Assembly: GCF_001895205.1 (NCBI RefSeq)
Contig: NZ_BDJF01000006.1
Location: 445,581-509,580 of the forward strand
Length of the DNA: 64,000 bases
Direction: 5' to 3'
From: Vibrio injensis
GTDB taxonomy: Bacteria; Pseudomonadota; Gammaproteobacteria; Enterobacterales; Vibrionaceae
Shown here: piece by piece, positions 1-8,695 of the stretch
How positions within the stretch are numbered: the stretch's first letter is position 1
Layout of the letters: each line of letters begins with the position of its first letter
Made by a program: the position numbers and the translations under genes
Notes under the pieces: model-generated
The model's database searches: none
Seen by the model: only the letters and a program-made list of their open reading frames with translations
What the model was told of the DNA's origin: nothing

Positions 1-431
1 TACAAATTACTACCACGAGGATTCGCCAGTTTAGTGCCCATTTCTAAACGATAAGGCTGCATTAAATCGAGCGGTTTAAGTAAGCCATACAAACCGGATA
101 GCATGCGTAAATGCTGCTGAGCAAAACGCAAACTCTCTTCAGATAAGCTTTGCGCATCAAGCCCCGTATAAACATCGCCTTTAAAAGCAAAGATCGCTTG
201 ACGTGCATTATCCAAAGTAAACTGCTCACTCCACTGCGTAAAACGAGCGACATTCAATCCAGCAATCGCATCACTGACTTTCATTAATGCGGCAATATCG
301 TCAGGAGTTAACTGGCGACAGACATCAATCAGCAGCTTGGAATGCTCGATTAATTCCGGTTGAGAGTGATCTTGGCTTGGCAAAGGTGATTCATAATCAA
401 GAGTTTTAGCAGGAGACACCACAATCAGCAT
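1..431 (-). CDS. yaaA: Peroxide stress protein YaaA (3' part outside window)
   Basis: The first 143 codons of a minus-strand gene are present and the rest lies beyond base 1. The start at 431 gives [16 protein letters not shown], which is the conserved N-terminus of YaaA, followed by the family block [16 protein letters not shown]. In E. coli YaaA binds DNA and lowers free iron during hydrogen peroxide stress. The neighbouring AGCS symporter on the same strand matches the E. coli order yaaA-yaaJ. A terminator at 481-515 separates the two genes, so yaaA should have its own promoter in 432-480. The family is about 257 residues, so roughly 44% of the protein is missing here. Confidence 0.93.
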   Translation of the reverse strand, partial: MLIVVSPAKTLDYESPLPSQDHSQPELIEHSKLLIDVCRQLTPDDIAALMKVSDAIAGLNVARFTQWSEQFTLDNARQAIFAFKGDVYTGLDAQSLSEESLRFAQQHLRMLSGLYGLLKPLDLMQPYRLEMGTKLANPRGSNL

Positions 432-480
432 TGTTCTATCCTAATATCGTTGACTTAGAGAGTTGAATCGTTAGGTTAAC

Positions 481-515
481 AAAAAAAGCCACACATTGTC
501 TGCATGGCTTTTTCT
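481..515 (-). terminator. Rho-independent terminator of the AGCS symporter gene
   Basis: A 9-10 bp stem (AAAAAGCCA paired with TGGCTTTTT) with a 13-nt loop lies 75 bp after the symporter stop. On the minus strand it ends in a run of seven T. It also insulates yaaA, which starts 50 bp further on. Confidence 0.75.
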
Positions 516-590
516 ATCTTATTCATTGGGCCTAACGATAGGCTTAACCACTTTCAATGGCAAACCATCATAAAAGGTAATTCTTAACGA

Positions 591-2018
591 TTATTTGCTT
601 TTGCTATCCCAAATCCCGTCTTCTAGCTGAGATTTTAGTTCTGGATAATCGTTGGCATCAAAGGTTGGTAACTTGCCGGATTTCAGTTGACGGTTATAGT
701 CTTTCGCTAATTTAACCACCGTTCCAGAGAGCAACAAAATGGCAATTAAGTTGACGATAGCCATCAATCCCATTGTCACGTCCGCCATCGACCAAACGGT
801 AGGTAATGTCGCCAGTGAACCGAACATCACCATACCTAAGACGATCATTCGAAAAACCACCAAGCCTTTCTTATTATTATGCTCAAGGAAAATCAGGTTA
901 GTTTCAGCATAAGAATAATTGGCAATAATAGAGGTAAAGGCGAAGAAGAAAATCGCTAAAGCAATAAAAATGCTGCCCCAATCTCCCACTTGTGAACTCA
1001 ATGCACGCTGAGTCAGCTCAATACCGGTAATTTCACCATGCGGAACGTATTCTCCAGACATCAAAATAATTGCTACCGTTGCTGAACAAATCACTATGGT
1101 ATCAACGAAAACACCCAACATCTGAACATAGCCTTGTGAGGCTGGATGCGGCGGATAAGGCGTAGCAGAAGCAGCAGCGTTAGGCGCCGAGCCCATACCT
1201 GCTTCATTAGAGAATAAACCGCGTTTCACCCCATGAATCATTGCTTGAGCAATCGCATAGCCTAGACCACCAGCCGCCGCTTGCTCTAAACCAAACGCGC
1301 TTCTAAATACTAAGCTCAGTACTGAAGGTAACTTTTCGATGTTTAGAATCATCACAACCATAGCAATCAAAATATAAGCTAAGGCCATGATCGGTACAAT
1401 CAGCTCGGCGGTACGAGCAATCTTGCGAATCCCACCAAAAATCACAAACGAAGAGATTAAAACGATCGCGATGCCAACATAAAGAGGATCAAAACCAAAA
1501 GCGGTGTGCATCGCACTGGAAATCGAATTGGCTTGTACTGCATTGAACACTAGACCGAATGCGATGATAAGGAAGATAGAAAACAGCACGCCCATCCAAC
1601 GCATGCCTAGGCCTTTTTCCATGTAATAGGCGGGACCACCACGATAGTTTCCATCTCTATCACGGGTTTTATACAGCTGAGCCAGAGTACTTTCCGCGAA
1701 AGAAGTCGCCATACCGAGCATTGCCGTCATCCACATCCAAAAGATGGCTCCTGGGCCACCTAGTGTTAAAGCCACAGCGACACCAGCCATATTACCGGTA
1801 CCAACACGAGCAGCTAAACTGGTGCATAAGGCTTGAAAAGAAGAAATACCAGATTGATCTGATTTGCGGCTATTTTTCAATACACTGAACATATGACCGA
1901 AATGACGAAACTGGATGAACCCTAAACGGACCGTGAAGTAAATCCCTACCCCGACTAAAAGATAAACGAGAATCGAACCCCAAAGCAGGTCGTTCATTAA
2001 ATTAATTAAGTCTGTCAC
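591..2018 (-). CDS. Alanine or glycine:cation symporter (AGCS family, YaaJ/AlsT-like)
   Basis: This is a 475-residue multi-spanning inner-membrane protein that imports alanine or glycine with Na+ or H+. Family blocks seen are the N-terminal NDLLWGSILVYLLVGVGIYF, the region GTGNMAGVAVALTLGGPGAI and GLFSNEAGMGSAPNAAA. The open frame runs upstream to 2204, but those residues are not symporter-like. The GTG at 2018 is chosen because GAGAGG lies 5 bases upstream and the next residues (TDLINLMNDLLWG) match the usual start. The neighbour yaaA repeats the E. coli yaaA-yaaJ pair. About 900 bp without a gene precede it, ample room for regulation. Which amino acid is carried cannot be read from sequence. 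Confidence 0.9.
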   Translation of the reverse strand: MTDLINLMNDLLWGSILVYLLVGVGIYFTVRLGFIQFRHFGHMFSVLKNSRKSDQSGISSFQALCTSLAARVGTGNMAGVAVALTLGGPGAIFWMWMTAMLGMATSFAESTLAQLYKTRDRDGNYRGGPAYYMEKGLGMRWMGVLFSIFLIIAFGLVFNAVQANSISSAMHTAFGFDPLYVGIAIVLISSFVIFGGIRKIARTAELIVPIMALAYILIAMVVMILNIEKLPSVLSLVFRSAFGLEQAAAGGLGYAIAQAMIHGVKRGLFSNEAGMGSAPNAAASATPYPPHPASQGYVQMLGVFVDTIVICSATVAIILMSGEYVPHGEITGIELTQRALSSQVGDWGSIFIALAIFFFAFTSIIANYSYAETNLIFLEHNNKKGLVVFRMIVLGMVMFGSLATLPTVWSMADVTMGLMAIVNLIAILLLSGTVVKLAKDYNRQLKSGKLPTFDANDYPELKSQLEDGIWDSKSK

Positions 2019-2918
2019 AAGAACCTCTCTTAGAATGTGTGTTGAGTTGACCAGCCGATCAGCACGAAAAGGTGAATGGGCATCCCGGAAAATTATTAGC
2101 GTTATGGGATCCATTAAGCGTGATTCAACACTTTTTAGGTCGTTAAAATAATGCAGTAAATTTTTTGACGGGCGGATAATGCTACCTGAATCAGCAAAAA
2201 TCAATATGCAACAATACTCATTTTTATGTTATTTTTTACTATAAAGTCACCATTCATTAACACAAGCTCGACCATTACCCCCCAATAAAACAAATAAAAA
2301 ACAAACAAAATGCTAACAATACAGAATAAAAAATCTGCACAAACTGCTTGTTGCATAATCCTAATCTCATCGGCTGAGAATCTCGCTATCACAGTGCATG
2401 ACAGAAATTTTTGTCAGTAAAATGTCATAAAACACAACCAAGTGAGCAATAAATCATCGATGGGTAAATCAAAGACGTTGAATGTAACGTTTCATTAACA
2501 AGACATTTTTGACAATAAAAACGTTTGCGCGAATCGATTGCGCATTTTTTGCACAGAAAAAAGTTCAAAAATGTGAAAGAACAGAGAAAAAAAGCGCTTC
2601 AATCGACAAAAAGTCATAAATGAGAAATGAATCATGGCTAAGATTAAGTTTCATATGCTATACCCAAATCGCAGTGAAATGCAGCACAGGCTTACCGCAT
2701 CAAAACAACCAATGGTTGAGATAATGTATTAATTCTGGCGCTGTAACTTCAAGCAGGAAGGGAATATCTAGCATGATGTTTACGATGTAGGCCCAACCCA
2801 CAGGATACCTGCGATAAATGCCGTCCGCAGTGCTCTTCAATGAACGAGTATCTCATCAGCGAAGTTATGGCAGTATGTGGTGGAGAGGGATAATGACTAA
2901 TGACAATGAGGCTTGCTT
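2019..2918. other. 900-bp AT-rich intergenic region between the symporter and DUF3545 genes
   Basis: The divergent genes at each end must have their promoters here. No convincing protein gene is seen; a 63-codon minus-strand frame at 2201-2392 has no strong ribosome site and odd composition. Visible structure is an 18-bp near-palindrome at 2399-2416 (TGACAGAAATTTTTGTCA, 16 of 18 positions symmetric), a short GC stem followed by six T at 2526-2550, and an element with ERIC-like ends at 2659-2767. I see no glycine riboswitch core. Confidence 0.6.
2659..2767. repeat. Degenerate ERIC-like element
   Basis: The left end TATACCCAAA and the right end CTGTAACTTCAAGCAGGAAG resemble the two ends of the intact ERIC at 6225-6352, and the length (109 bp) is close. 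The middle does not match ERIC. It may be a decayed copy or a chance likeness. Confidence 0.35.
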
Positions 2919-3098
2919 ATGGATGACTTGCACTTTGATCAACTACTCGACATGGAAATGACCAAGATTCGCGCTAGCCGCAGCAAACCAGTAAAACGAA
3001 TGTGGAGAGAGATTGAAGCAATACGAGATAAAAAACGCCTAGAGAAAGAGCTGCTTGATATGGATGTCTGCTTAGATCTCGATAGCATAAAGCTATAA
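2919..3098 (+). CDS. DUF3545 family small protein
   Basis: This 59-residue, highly charged protein starts MDDLHFDQLLDME and carries SRSKPVKRMWREIEAIRDKK, a pattern I recognise from the DUF3545 proteins of Vibrio. Function is unknown. It is predicted mostly helical, with alternating acidic and basic residues and no signal peptide. The ATG at 2919 is preferred over the in-frame TTG at 2913, because GAGG is about 8 bases upstream and the family starts near this Met. A clear terminator follows 20 bp after the stop, so the gene is probably monocistronic. Confidence 0.75.
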   Translation: MDDLHFDQLLDMEMTKIRASRSKPVKRMWREIEAIRDKKRLEKELLDMDVCLDLDSIKL

Positions 3099-3118
3099 AA
3101 ATAAACCACATCAAAAGT

Positions 3119-3147
3119 AAAGAGCACCGAATCATTCGGCGCTCTTT
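3119..3147 (+). terminator. Terminator after the DUF3545 gene
   Basis: Arms AAAGAGC/GCTCTTT and CCGAAT/ATTCGG form a long stem with one mismatch, ending in TTT. It lies 20 bp past the stop codon. Confidence 0.7.
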
Positions 3148-3196
3148 ATTCATGACTACTCATACAGTCTATCTTGATGATCAATTACAGCATGGA

Positions 3197-3748
3197 TCAT
3201 ATACATTCAAATTCACTTTGTCTGACACGCCGAGCCAATTGAGTAAATTGCTCAGCAATGGTTTCACCAAATACAGGATCATCTTCGTGTCCACTCCAGA
3301 TAGACTCAACCTGTTGCCAGTCTGAAACAGTGAATGCATTCTCTATCAATGGAAAAACCGCCCGCTCTTCTAGATCTAAATGATGCTGCTGCTGTTCAAT
3401 AAAATCGCTCAACTTTTCGATGAAAACATCTTGTGGTACGACCGCATCTTGTAAAATCATTTCTACGATCAACAAAAATGCTTGAGTCTGCTCAGCCAGC
3501 AAATCGTGCTCTTGCTGCAAATCTTCTACAATCGGAGCCATGGAGTAGTGCTGCTGATAGTAATGATAAAGGATATTCTCTTTTGGATGATGGACAGATT
3601 GAGAATGAATCCCTAAATAATCAACAATCTCCTTAATAAGACTGTAGTTGATCAGTTGCTCGCTATTGAGCAACTGTAGCTTTTCACGCAGTATGGCTAA
3701 CAGACGAACCATATAACCATGTTCGCGACGGATCCTTTCTAACATCAT
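3197..3748 (-). CDS. Hemerythrin HHE domain protein
   Basis: This cytoplasmic 183-residue protein has the spaced His/Glu set of a four-helix hemerythrin di-iron site: His near residue 10 (RREHGY), an HxxxE in VHHPKEN (about 53-57), His in QQEHDLL, and a second HxxxE in HHLDLEE. Such proteins bind O2 or NO or buffer iron. ATG 3748 is chosen over the upstream ATG at 3778 because GGGAGG sits 6 bases before it. The gene is single between a terminated + gene and ung. Exact ligand and role are not known from sequence. The family call is firm, the physiology inferred. Confidence 0.85.
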   Translation of the reverse strand: MMLERIRREHGYMVRLLAILREKLQLLNSEQLINYSLIKEIVDYLGIHSQSVHHPKENILYHYYQQHYSMAPIVEDLQQEHDLLAEQTQAFLLIVEMILQDAVVPQDVFIEKLSDFIEQQQHHLDLEERAVFPLIENAFTVSDWQQVESIWSGHEDDPVFGETIAEQFTQLARRVRQSEFECI

Positions 3749-3841
3749 GATGAGCCTCCCTGACAGATCATTAACCAATAATGGCCTTTGGTTTGACTGT
3801 TAATTATAGCTCAAAAAACAACCAACCAAAAAACAAGGCTC

Positions 3842-4522
3842 TCAGACATCCAACGTCGGCTGCCAATTGATCTTTTGCTTACCTTGTTGCTCAAGTAATT
3901 GATTAGTGATTGAGAAATGCTTACAACCTAAAAAACCACGATGAGCAGAGAGCGGAGAAGGATGCGGTGCCTCTAAAACATGATGACGCTGACGATCGAT
4001 CATCTTGCCCTTTTTTTGTGCATGGGCACCCCATAATAAAAAGATAATCCCCTGTCCATGCTGATTTAATGCTTCAATCACACGGTCAGTAAACGTTTCC
4101 CAACCACTATTAGCATGAGAATGCGCCTTGCCCTGCTCGACCGTTAATACAGTATTGAGCAGTAAAACACCCTGATCAGCCCAGCTTTTTAAATAACCAT
4201 GATGCGGGATAGTAAATCCCCTGATATCTTGTGCCAGCTCTTTGTATATATTCACCAATGAGGGCGGAGTCTTAACTTGTGGTAACACCGAAAAACAAAG
4301 ACCATGAGCTTGGTTTGGCCCATGATAAGGATCTTGGCCGAGGATCACTACGTTAACATCATGAAATTCCGTTAACCGAAAAGCGTTAAAAACCTCTGTC
4401 GCTGGTGGGTAAATCACTTTTCCAGACCGTCTTTCTTGTTCGACAAAAGCTAACGTACTTTGAAAATAGCTTTGCTGTTTTTCATGACCAATAACATCAT
4501 GCCAAGTCAATGGTTGTTCCAT
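3842..4522 (-). CDS. ung: Uracil-DNA glycosylase
   Basis: The enzyme removes uracil from DNA at the start of base-excision repair. Length is 226 residues (E. coli 229). The water-activating loop GQDPYHG is at residues 62-68 (catalytic Asp64) and the minor-groove loop [11 protein letters not shown] begins at His187; both are intact. It lies with nfo on the same strand, 83 bp apart, and nfo would process the abasic sites it makes. The gap contains a solo ERIC left arm (4558-4587). In E. coli ung adjoins grcA; here nfo lies between them. Confidence 0.97.
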   Translation of the reverse strand: MEQPLTWHDVIGHEKQQSYFQSTLAFVEQERRSGKVIYPPATEVFNAFRLTEFHDVNVVILGQDPYHGPNQAHGLCFSVLPQVKTPPSLVNIYKELAQDIRGFTIPHHGYLKSWADQGVLLLNTVLTVEQGKAHSHANSGWETFTDRVIEALNQHGQGIIFLLWGAHAQKKGKMIDRQRHHVLEAPHPSPLSAHRGFLGCKHFSITNQLLEQQGKQKINWQPTLDV

Positions 4523-4557
4523 AAAAAAGCCCTATCATATAAATCGTTAGCCTATTG

Positions 4558-4587
4558 TATACTCAAACTGCGCCCGATTGCAGGTAG
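4558..4587 (+). repeat. Solo 30-nt ERIC left-arm remnant
   Basis: The sequence has TATACTCAAAC, nine variable bases, then TTGCAGGTAG. This is the same 30-nt layout as the left end of the two full ERIC copies and of the solo arm at 25008-25037. It lies between nfo and ung. Confidence 0.55.
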
Positions 4588-4605
4588 CCAAGTCGCCTCA
4601 ATAGC

Positions 4606-5490
4606 TCAAACCGACAATGCTTGGTGATGATGTTCTCGTAAGATTTGAATCTCTTGCGCCCAAATATTTGGATCAATCGTTTCTAAAATCAAAGGGATAC
4701 CATTAAATCGGCTATCTTGAGCGATATACTCAAAACATGCCCATCCAATCTCACCCTGCCCCAATGAGTGATGACGATCGACTCGACTACCCAAGGGAGA
4801 TTTTGAATCGTTAATGTGCATGGCACGCAAATAGTGTATGCCAACGATCTGATCAAAAAGCGCGAAAGTTAACTCACAATCAGCCTTAGTTCGTAAGTCG
4901 TAACCCGCAGCAAAGGTATGGCATGTATCAAGGCAAACACCCACTCTCGATTTATCATCCACTTGCTCAATAATTTCGGCAATATGCTCAAAACGCCAGC
5001 CTAAATTACTTCCCTGACCAGCGGTATTTTCAATCACCGCGACCACTTCAGGAACGGCTTGATGAGCCAGATTGATCGATTGAGCAATATGACTAAGACA
5101 TTGGCTTTCAGAGATTTGTTTTAAATGACTCCCCGGATGAAAATTGAGTAATGATAATCCTAATTGCCGGCAACGTTGCATCTCATCAATAAATGCAGCC
5201 CTGGATTTGGCAAGTTTATCTGCTTCTGGTGCACCTAAATTAATCAAATAAGAATCATGCGGTAAAATATAATCATGTGTAAAACCTAACCGTTCACAAT
5301 TGGCTTTAAACGCTTTTATTGTCTCGATATCTAAAGGCTTTGCAGACCATTGACGCTGATTTTTGGTAAATAAGGCAAAAGCATTTGCCCCTATTTGGTG
5401 AGCACGAATCGGTGCTTGATCAACGCCACCCGCCGCAGAAACATGAGCACCAAAATATTTGGTTTTTGAAGATTGTGTCATATTGGTCAT
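4606..5490 (-). CDS. nfo: Endonuclease IV (abasic-site endonuclease)
   Basis: Nfo cuts DNA 5' of abasic sites and oxidised ends in base-excision repair, using a three-zinc centre in a TIM barrel. The 294-residue product has the family blocks [33 protein letters not shown] (His ligand), [14 protein letters not shown] (Glu ligand), [13 protein letters not shown] and [19 protein letters not shown]. The N-terminus is about 11 residues longer than E. coli Nfo; an internal start is possible. It is divergent from grcA, whose FNR boxes lie in the shared 327-bp gap, and stands before ung on the same strand. Confidence 0.96.
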   Translation of the reverse strand: MTNMTQSSKTKYFGAHVSAAGGVDQAPIRAHQIGANAFALFTKNQRQWSAKPLDIETIKAFKANCERLGFTHDYILPHDSYLINLGAPEADKLAKSRAAFIDEMQRCRQLGLSLLNFHPGSHLKQISESQCLSHIAQSINLAHQAVPEVVAVIENTAGQGSNLGWRFEHIAEIIEQVDDKSRVGVCLDTCHTFAAGYDLRTKADCELTFALFDQIVGIHYLRAMHINDSKSPLGSRVDRHHSLGQGEIGWACFEYIAQDSRFNGIPLILETIDPNIWAQEIQILREHHHQALSV

Positions 5491-5654
5491 TGAATCACTT
5501 TTTTACTTTCAGTTTTATTGAGATAACTATCTGATGCTACGTAATACAGGCTAAAAAAACACTTCAAAATGTAGTAATTTTACAAGAAAACAAACTTTAA
5601 ACTTTATTTTAAATATTCAAAAAGCAGATGAAACCATTACTTATCATCAATTTA

Positions 5655-5668
5655 TTGATTAAGATCAA
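5655..5668 (+). promoter_or_regulatory. FNR box, upstream site of grcA
   Basis: TTGATTAAGATCAA fits the FNR consensus TTGAT-N4-ATCAA perfectly. Its centre is 53 bp upstream of a second FNR-like site and about 96 bp upstream of the inferred grcA start point. Confidence 0.7.
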
Positions 5669-5707
5669 CTCCACAACTAATTCCAAAACAGGCTACATTG
5701 GTGTTTT

Positions 5708-5721
5708 TTGACCTAAATCAA
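5708..5721 (+). promoter_or_regulatory. FNR-like box at the class II position of the grcA promoter
   Basis: TTGACCTAAATCAA differs from the FNR consensus at one base. A TATAAT -10 box lies at 5746-5751, which puts the start point near 5756-5758 and the site centre at about -42 to -44. That is the spacing of class II FNR-activated promoters. Confidence 0.65.
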
Positions 5722-5817
5722 TACTTAAAATAGGGATATAAGCTATATAATACCCAGCTCAGCACGTATTGAAAATTAACACCAATAATGCCACATTCAG
5801 TGGCCAAGGAGACAGTA

Positions 5818-6195
5818 ATGATCCAAGGTATTCAAATCACTAAAGCGGCCAACGACGATCTGCTTAACTCTATCTGGCTAATCGATAGCCAAACCAATCA
5901 AGCTCGTTGTGTCGCTGCCGTAAAAGGCTATGAAGCAGACCAAGTGGTTGCACTGAGCGAATTCGGCGATTATGAAAGCCGTGAAGTGGCGATTGAAACC
6001 ACTCCTCGCATTGAAGGCGGTCAACATTTAAACGTTAACGTACTTAAGCGTGAAACCTTAGAAGATGCGGTTGCTAACCCAGAGAAATACCCACAATTAA
6101 CCATTCGTGTCTCTGGTTATGCGGTGCGTTTTAACTCTCTGACCACTGAGCAACAACGCGATGTGATTGCACGTACTTTTACTGAATCACTATAA
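5818..6195 (+). CDS. grcA: Autonomous glycyl radical cofactor GrcA
   Basis: GrcA replaces the broken glycyl-radical domain of pyruvate formate-lyase after oxygen damage. The 125-residue product ends [19 protein letters not shown]...FTESL, nearly identical to the E. coli protein, with the radical glycine at residue 100 in VSGYAVRF. The start at 5818 follows AAGGAGA by 5 bases; the longer frame from 5788 lacks such a site. The tandem FNR boxes upstream fit strong anaerobic induction. The gene is followed by an ERIC element and then a bidirectional terminator, so its transcript probably carries the ERIC in its 3' untranslated region. Confidence 0.96.
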   Translation: MIQGIQITKAANDDLLNSIWLIDSQTNQARCVAAVKGYEADQVVALSEFGDYESREVAIETTPRIEGGQHLNVNVLKRETLEDAVANPEKYPQLTIRVSGYAVRFNSLTTEQQRDVIARTFTESL

Positions 6196-6224
6196 TCGTG
6201 AGTTGAGTGGTTATCTTGATATGA

Positions 6225-6352
6225 TATACCCAAACAACTTGGAGTTGCAGGTAGGCGGCAAGTGAGTGAGTCCCCATGAGCATAGATAGACTATGTGATT
6301 GGGGCGAACGAACGTAGCCAACACCCCTGCAGCTTCAAGTCGGAAGGATATA
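6225..6352. repeat. ERIC element, standard length
   Basis: This 128-bp imperfect palindrome runs from TATACCCAAACAACTTGGAG to GCTTCAAGTCGGAAGGATATA's final bases, with the typical core GGCGGCAAGTGAG...TCCCC...GGGGCGAACGAACG. Length and sequence match enterobacterial repetitive intergenic consensus. It lies 30 bp after the grcA stop and before the grcA/thrC terminator. Confidence 0.85.
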
Positions 6353-6363
6353 ACCCTAAATAT

Positions 6364-6397
6364 AAAAACGGCGTCTATTACTATAGACGCCGTTTTC
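6364..6397. terminator. Bidirectional terminator between grcA and thrC
   Basis: Arms AAAACGGCGTCTA and TAGACGCCGTTTT pair perfectly with a six-base loop. A- and T-runs on the two sides allow use from both strands. Confidence 0.8.
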
Positions 6398-6446
6398 TAT
6401 TTATTCCGATACGACTTCACATGATGGTTTGAGCGTAAACTCCATA

Positions 6447-7724
6447 TTACAAAGCCAGCAAGCGCGCTTTTAATTGCGCAAAATCAGCATCAAGCTGCTC
6501 AGACAATAAGGTCATCGCAGCATGTTTAGCAAGCGGCGCGGGTAGATCAATATCGCTAGCCAAAATATCATCGACCACTTCTTTAAATTTCGCAGGGTGC
6601 GCGGTACATAAAAATAACCCCGTTTCTCCCGCTTGCAACTGCTCAGTTAAAACTCGATAGCCAATCGCACCATGTGGCTCACACAAATAGCCAAGCTGAT
6701 TCAGTTCTTGTACCGCTTGAGCACTTTCATGATCCAAGACGGCTCCTTTACCTAAGGTTTCTAGTCCCCAGTTTTGTAACCGGCATAGCTCTTCAATACG
6801 TGGCCAGTTGTTCGGCTGACTGACATCCATCGCATTGGAAGTGGTAGCAACGGTTGGTTTTGGATCCCATTTACCCGAGTCTAGGTAACGTGGCACAGTA
6901 TCATTAGCATTGGTGGCGGCAATAAAACGTTTGACTGGTAGCCCCATCGCTTTAGCGAATAAACCAGCAGTCAAGTTACCAAAGTTACCACTAGGAACAC
7001 TGATCACTAGGTTTTCACGTTCGGCTTTACTAAGCTGAGCAACCGCTTCAAAGTAATAACAGATCTGCGCCATCAATCGACTGATATTAATCGAGTTAGC
7101 CGAGTTAAGGCCAATTTGCTGACGTAACTCTGCATCATCAAAGGCTTGTTTGACTAAGGCTTGGCATGCATCAAAGTCGCCATTGATGGCAATGGTATGA
7201 ATATTGCCGCCTAAGGTACAAAATAGTTTTTCTTGTAGCGGACTGATTTTTCCTTTCGGGTACAAAATCACAACATTAATGTCTGGCATACCATAAAAAG
7301 CGTGCGCAACGGCGGCTCCAGTATCACCGGATGTTGCAGTAAGGATAGTGATTTTACCACCGTCAGAGACCGCCGCCAGAGATTGCGCCATAAAGCGGCC
7401 ACCAAAATCTTTAAACGCTAACGTAGGGCCATGAAACAGCTCTAACGCATACACTCCTGACTTAACCGCTTTAATCGGCGCTGGGAACTGAAAAGCCTGC
7501 TTGACCATCTCAGTCACTTTTTCTGCCGCCAATTCATCACCAATTAATGCCGATAAAATTTTACTGCTGCGCGAGATAAAATCTTCCGCTAAAAGTGCGT
7601 CAATATCACTAAATTTAGGTAACTCAGCAGGGAAAAATAACCCTTGATTACGGCCTAGTCCTTGACGGACAGCTTGGGCAAAAGAGACTTGTTGATCATT
7701 TTCTTTGATGTTGTACAGCTTCAT
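6447..7724 (-). CDS. thrC: Threonine synthase
   Basis: ThrC converts O-phosphohomoserine to threonine with PLP. The 425-residue product has the N-terminal block [10 protein letters not shown], the PLP-lysine region [13 protein letters not shown] (Lys105), the phosphate-binding [10 protein letters not shown] and the [14 protein letters not shown] stretch [10 protein letters not shown]. It is the last gene of thrLABC; its ATG overlaps the thrB stop by 4 bases (ATGA), indicating translational coupling. The bidirectional terminator at 6364-6397 ends the operon. Confidence 0.97.
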   Translation of the reverse strand: MKLYNIKENDQQVSFAQAVRQGLGRNQGLFFPAELPKFSDIDALLAEDFISRSSKILSALIGDELAAEKVTEMVKQAFQFPAPIKAVKSGVYALELFHGPTLAFKDFGGRFMAQSLAAVSDGGKITILTATSGDTGAAVAHAFYGMPDINVVILYPKGKISPLQEKLFCTLGGNIHTIAINGDFDACQALVKQAFDDAELRQQIGLNSANSINISRLMAQICYYFEAVAQLSKAERENLVISVPSGNFGNLTAGLFAKAMGLPVKRFIAATNANDTVPRYLDSGKWDPKPTVATTSNAMDVSQPNNWPRIEELCRLQNWGLETLGKGAVLDHESAQAVQELNQLGYLCEPHGAIGYRVLTEQLQAGETGLFLCTAHPAKFKEVVDDILASDIDLPAPLAKHAAMTLLSEQLDADFAQLKARLLAL

Positions 7725-8677
7725 AATTGACTTCCTGTTACTTGTGATCCCTGCTTGTCTAGACGACAGATATGCACGAATCCTTGTTCATTTTGTAAAT
7801 AATTGTCTTCAAGCCATTTGGCAACACGTTCGGCAACGTCTTGCTGCTGACAAATACTAAATAAAGTTGGCCCGCTACCTGAAATCCCCGTCACGAGTGC
7901 GCCTGCAGATTTCGCATACTCACGGGCTTGGCTAAAACCAGGTAATAATTTTTCCCGATACGGCTCAGCAATCACATCTTTGATCATCGTGGCCGCCAAT
8001 TCTGCTTGCTGTGTATGACAAGCATGGATAAAACCGGCCAGATGACGACCATGAGCAATCACATCTTGGCGACGATATTGAGCGGGTAAAATCGCCCGAG
8101 CTTCCGCCGTAGACACTTTGATCCCTGGATACGCCATCACCCAAAACCACTGATCAAACCCAGGTACTGACTGGCTGATAATGCCCTGTTCTTCAATCAT
8201 CAGCTGCAAGCCGCCCAAGTAGCACGGTGCAACATTGTCATAATGAACACCACCGGAGATTTTCCCTTCCATTTCCCCCATTAATGCCAGTAACTCAGTC
8301 TGGTTTAATGGCTGATCATGAAAACGATTTAACGCATCGAGAGCCGCCACAATTGAACAAGCGCTAGAACCAAGTCCAGATCCAATCGGCATGTTTTTCT
8401 CTAGGGTCATCACGAGAGGCTTTGCCGCGATCTGCTTAGTGGTTAATTCACGAACAAACACCGTCCAGCAGTCATAAACAATATTTTGTTCAGGATTGCT
8501 GGGCAGTTTATCAACAAAACGTCCCGCGGTTTTGAGTTCAAAAGGCAAGCTTCCCGCGGCAACACAAACTCGGTCGCCTAATAAACTACCGTCAATCGGA
8601 GAAACGGCGGCCCCCAGAACATCAAAACCAACGCTCACATTACCAATTGAAGCTGGCGCGTAAACTACTACACTCAT
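7721..8677 (-). CDS. thrB: Homoserine kinase
   Basis: ThrB is a GHMP-family kinase that phosphorylates homoserine with ATP. The ATP loop [12 protein letters not shown] and the C-terminal [13 protein letters not shown] are intact. ATG 8677 ([13 protein letters not shown]) is chosen because it aligns with E. coli MVKVYAPASS and gives 318 residues. An in-frame ATG at 8692, 3 bp after the thrA stop, would add MSSSD and cannot be excluded. It is the middle gene of the operon, overlapping thrC by 4 bases. Confidence 0.96.
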   Translation of the reverse strand: MSVVVYAPASIGNVSVGFDVLGAAVSPIDGSLLGDRVCVAAGSLPFELKTAGRFVDKLPSNPEQNIVYDCWTVFVRELTTKQIAAKPLVMTLEKNMPIGSGLGSSACSIVAALDALNRFHDQPLNQTELLALMGEMEGKISGGVHYDNVAPCYLGGLQLMIEEQGIISQSVPGFDQWFWVMAYPGIKVSTAEARAILPAQYRRQDVIAHGRHLAGFIHACHTQQAELAATMIKDVIAEPYREKLLPGFSQAREYAKSAGALVTGISGSGPTLFSICQQQDVAERVAKWLEDNYLQNEQGFVHICRLDKQGSQVTGSQL

Positions 8678-8695
8678 ATCACTTGAACTCATTGC

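Noticed and set aside
2201..2392. 63-codon minus-strand frame
   Set aside because: Low-complexity hydrophobic translation, no good ribosome site, and it lies in an AT-rich regulatory gap.
2019..2912. Glycine riboswitch before the AGCS symporter
   Set aside because: A related Vibrio symporter gene is known for a tandem glycine riboswitch, but I find no glycine aptamer core on the minus strand here.
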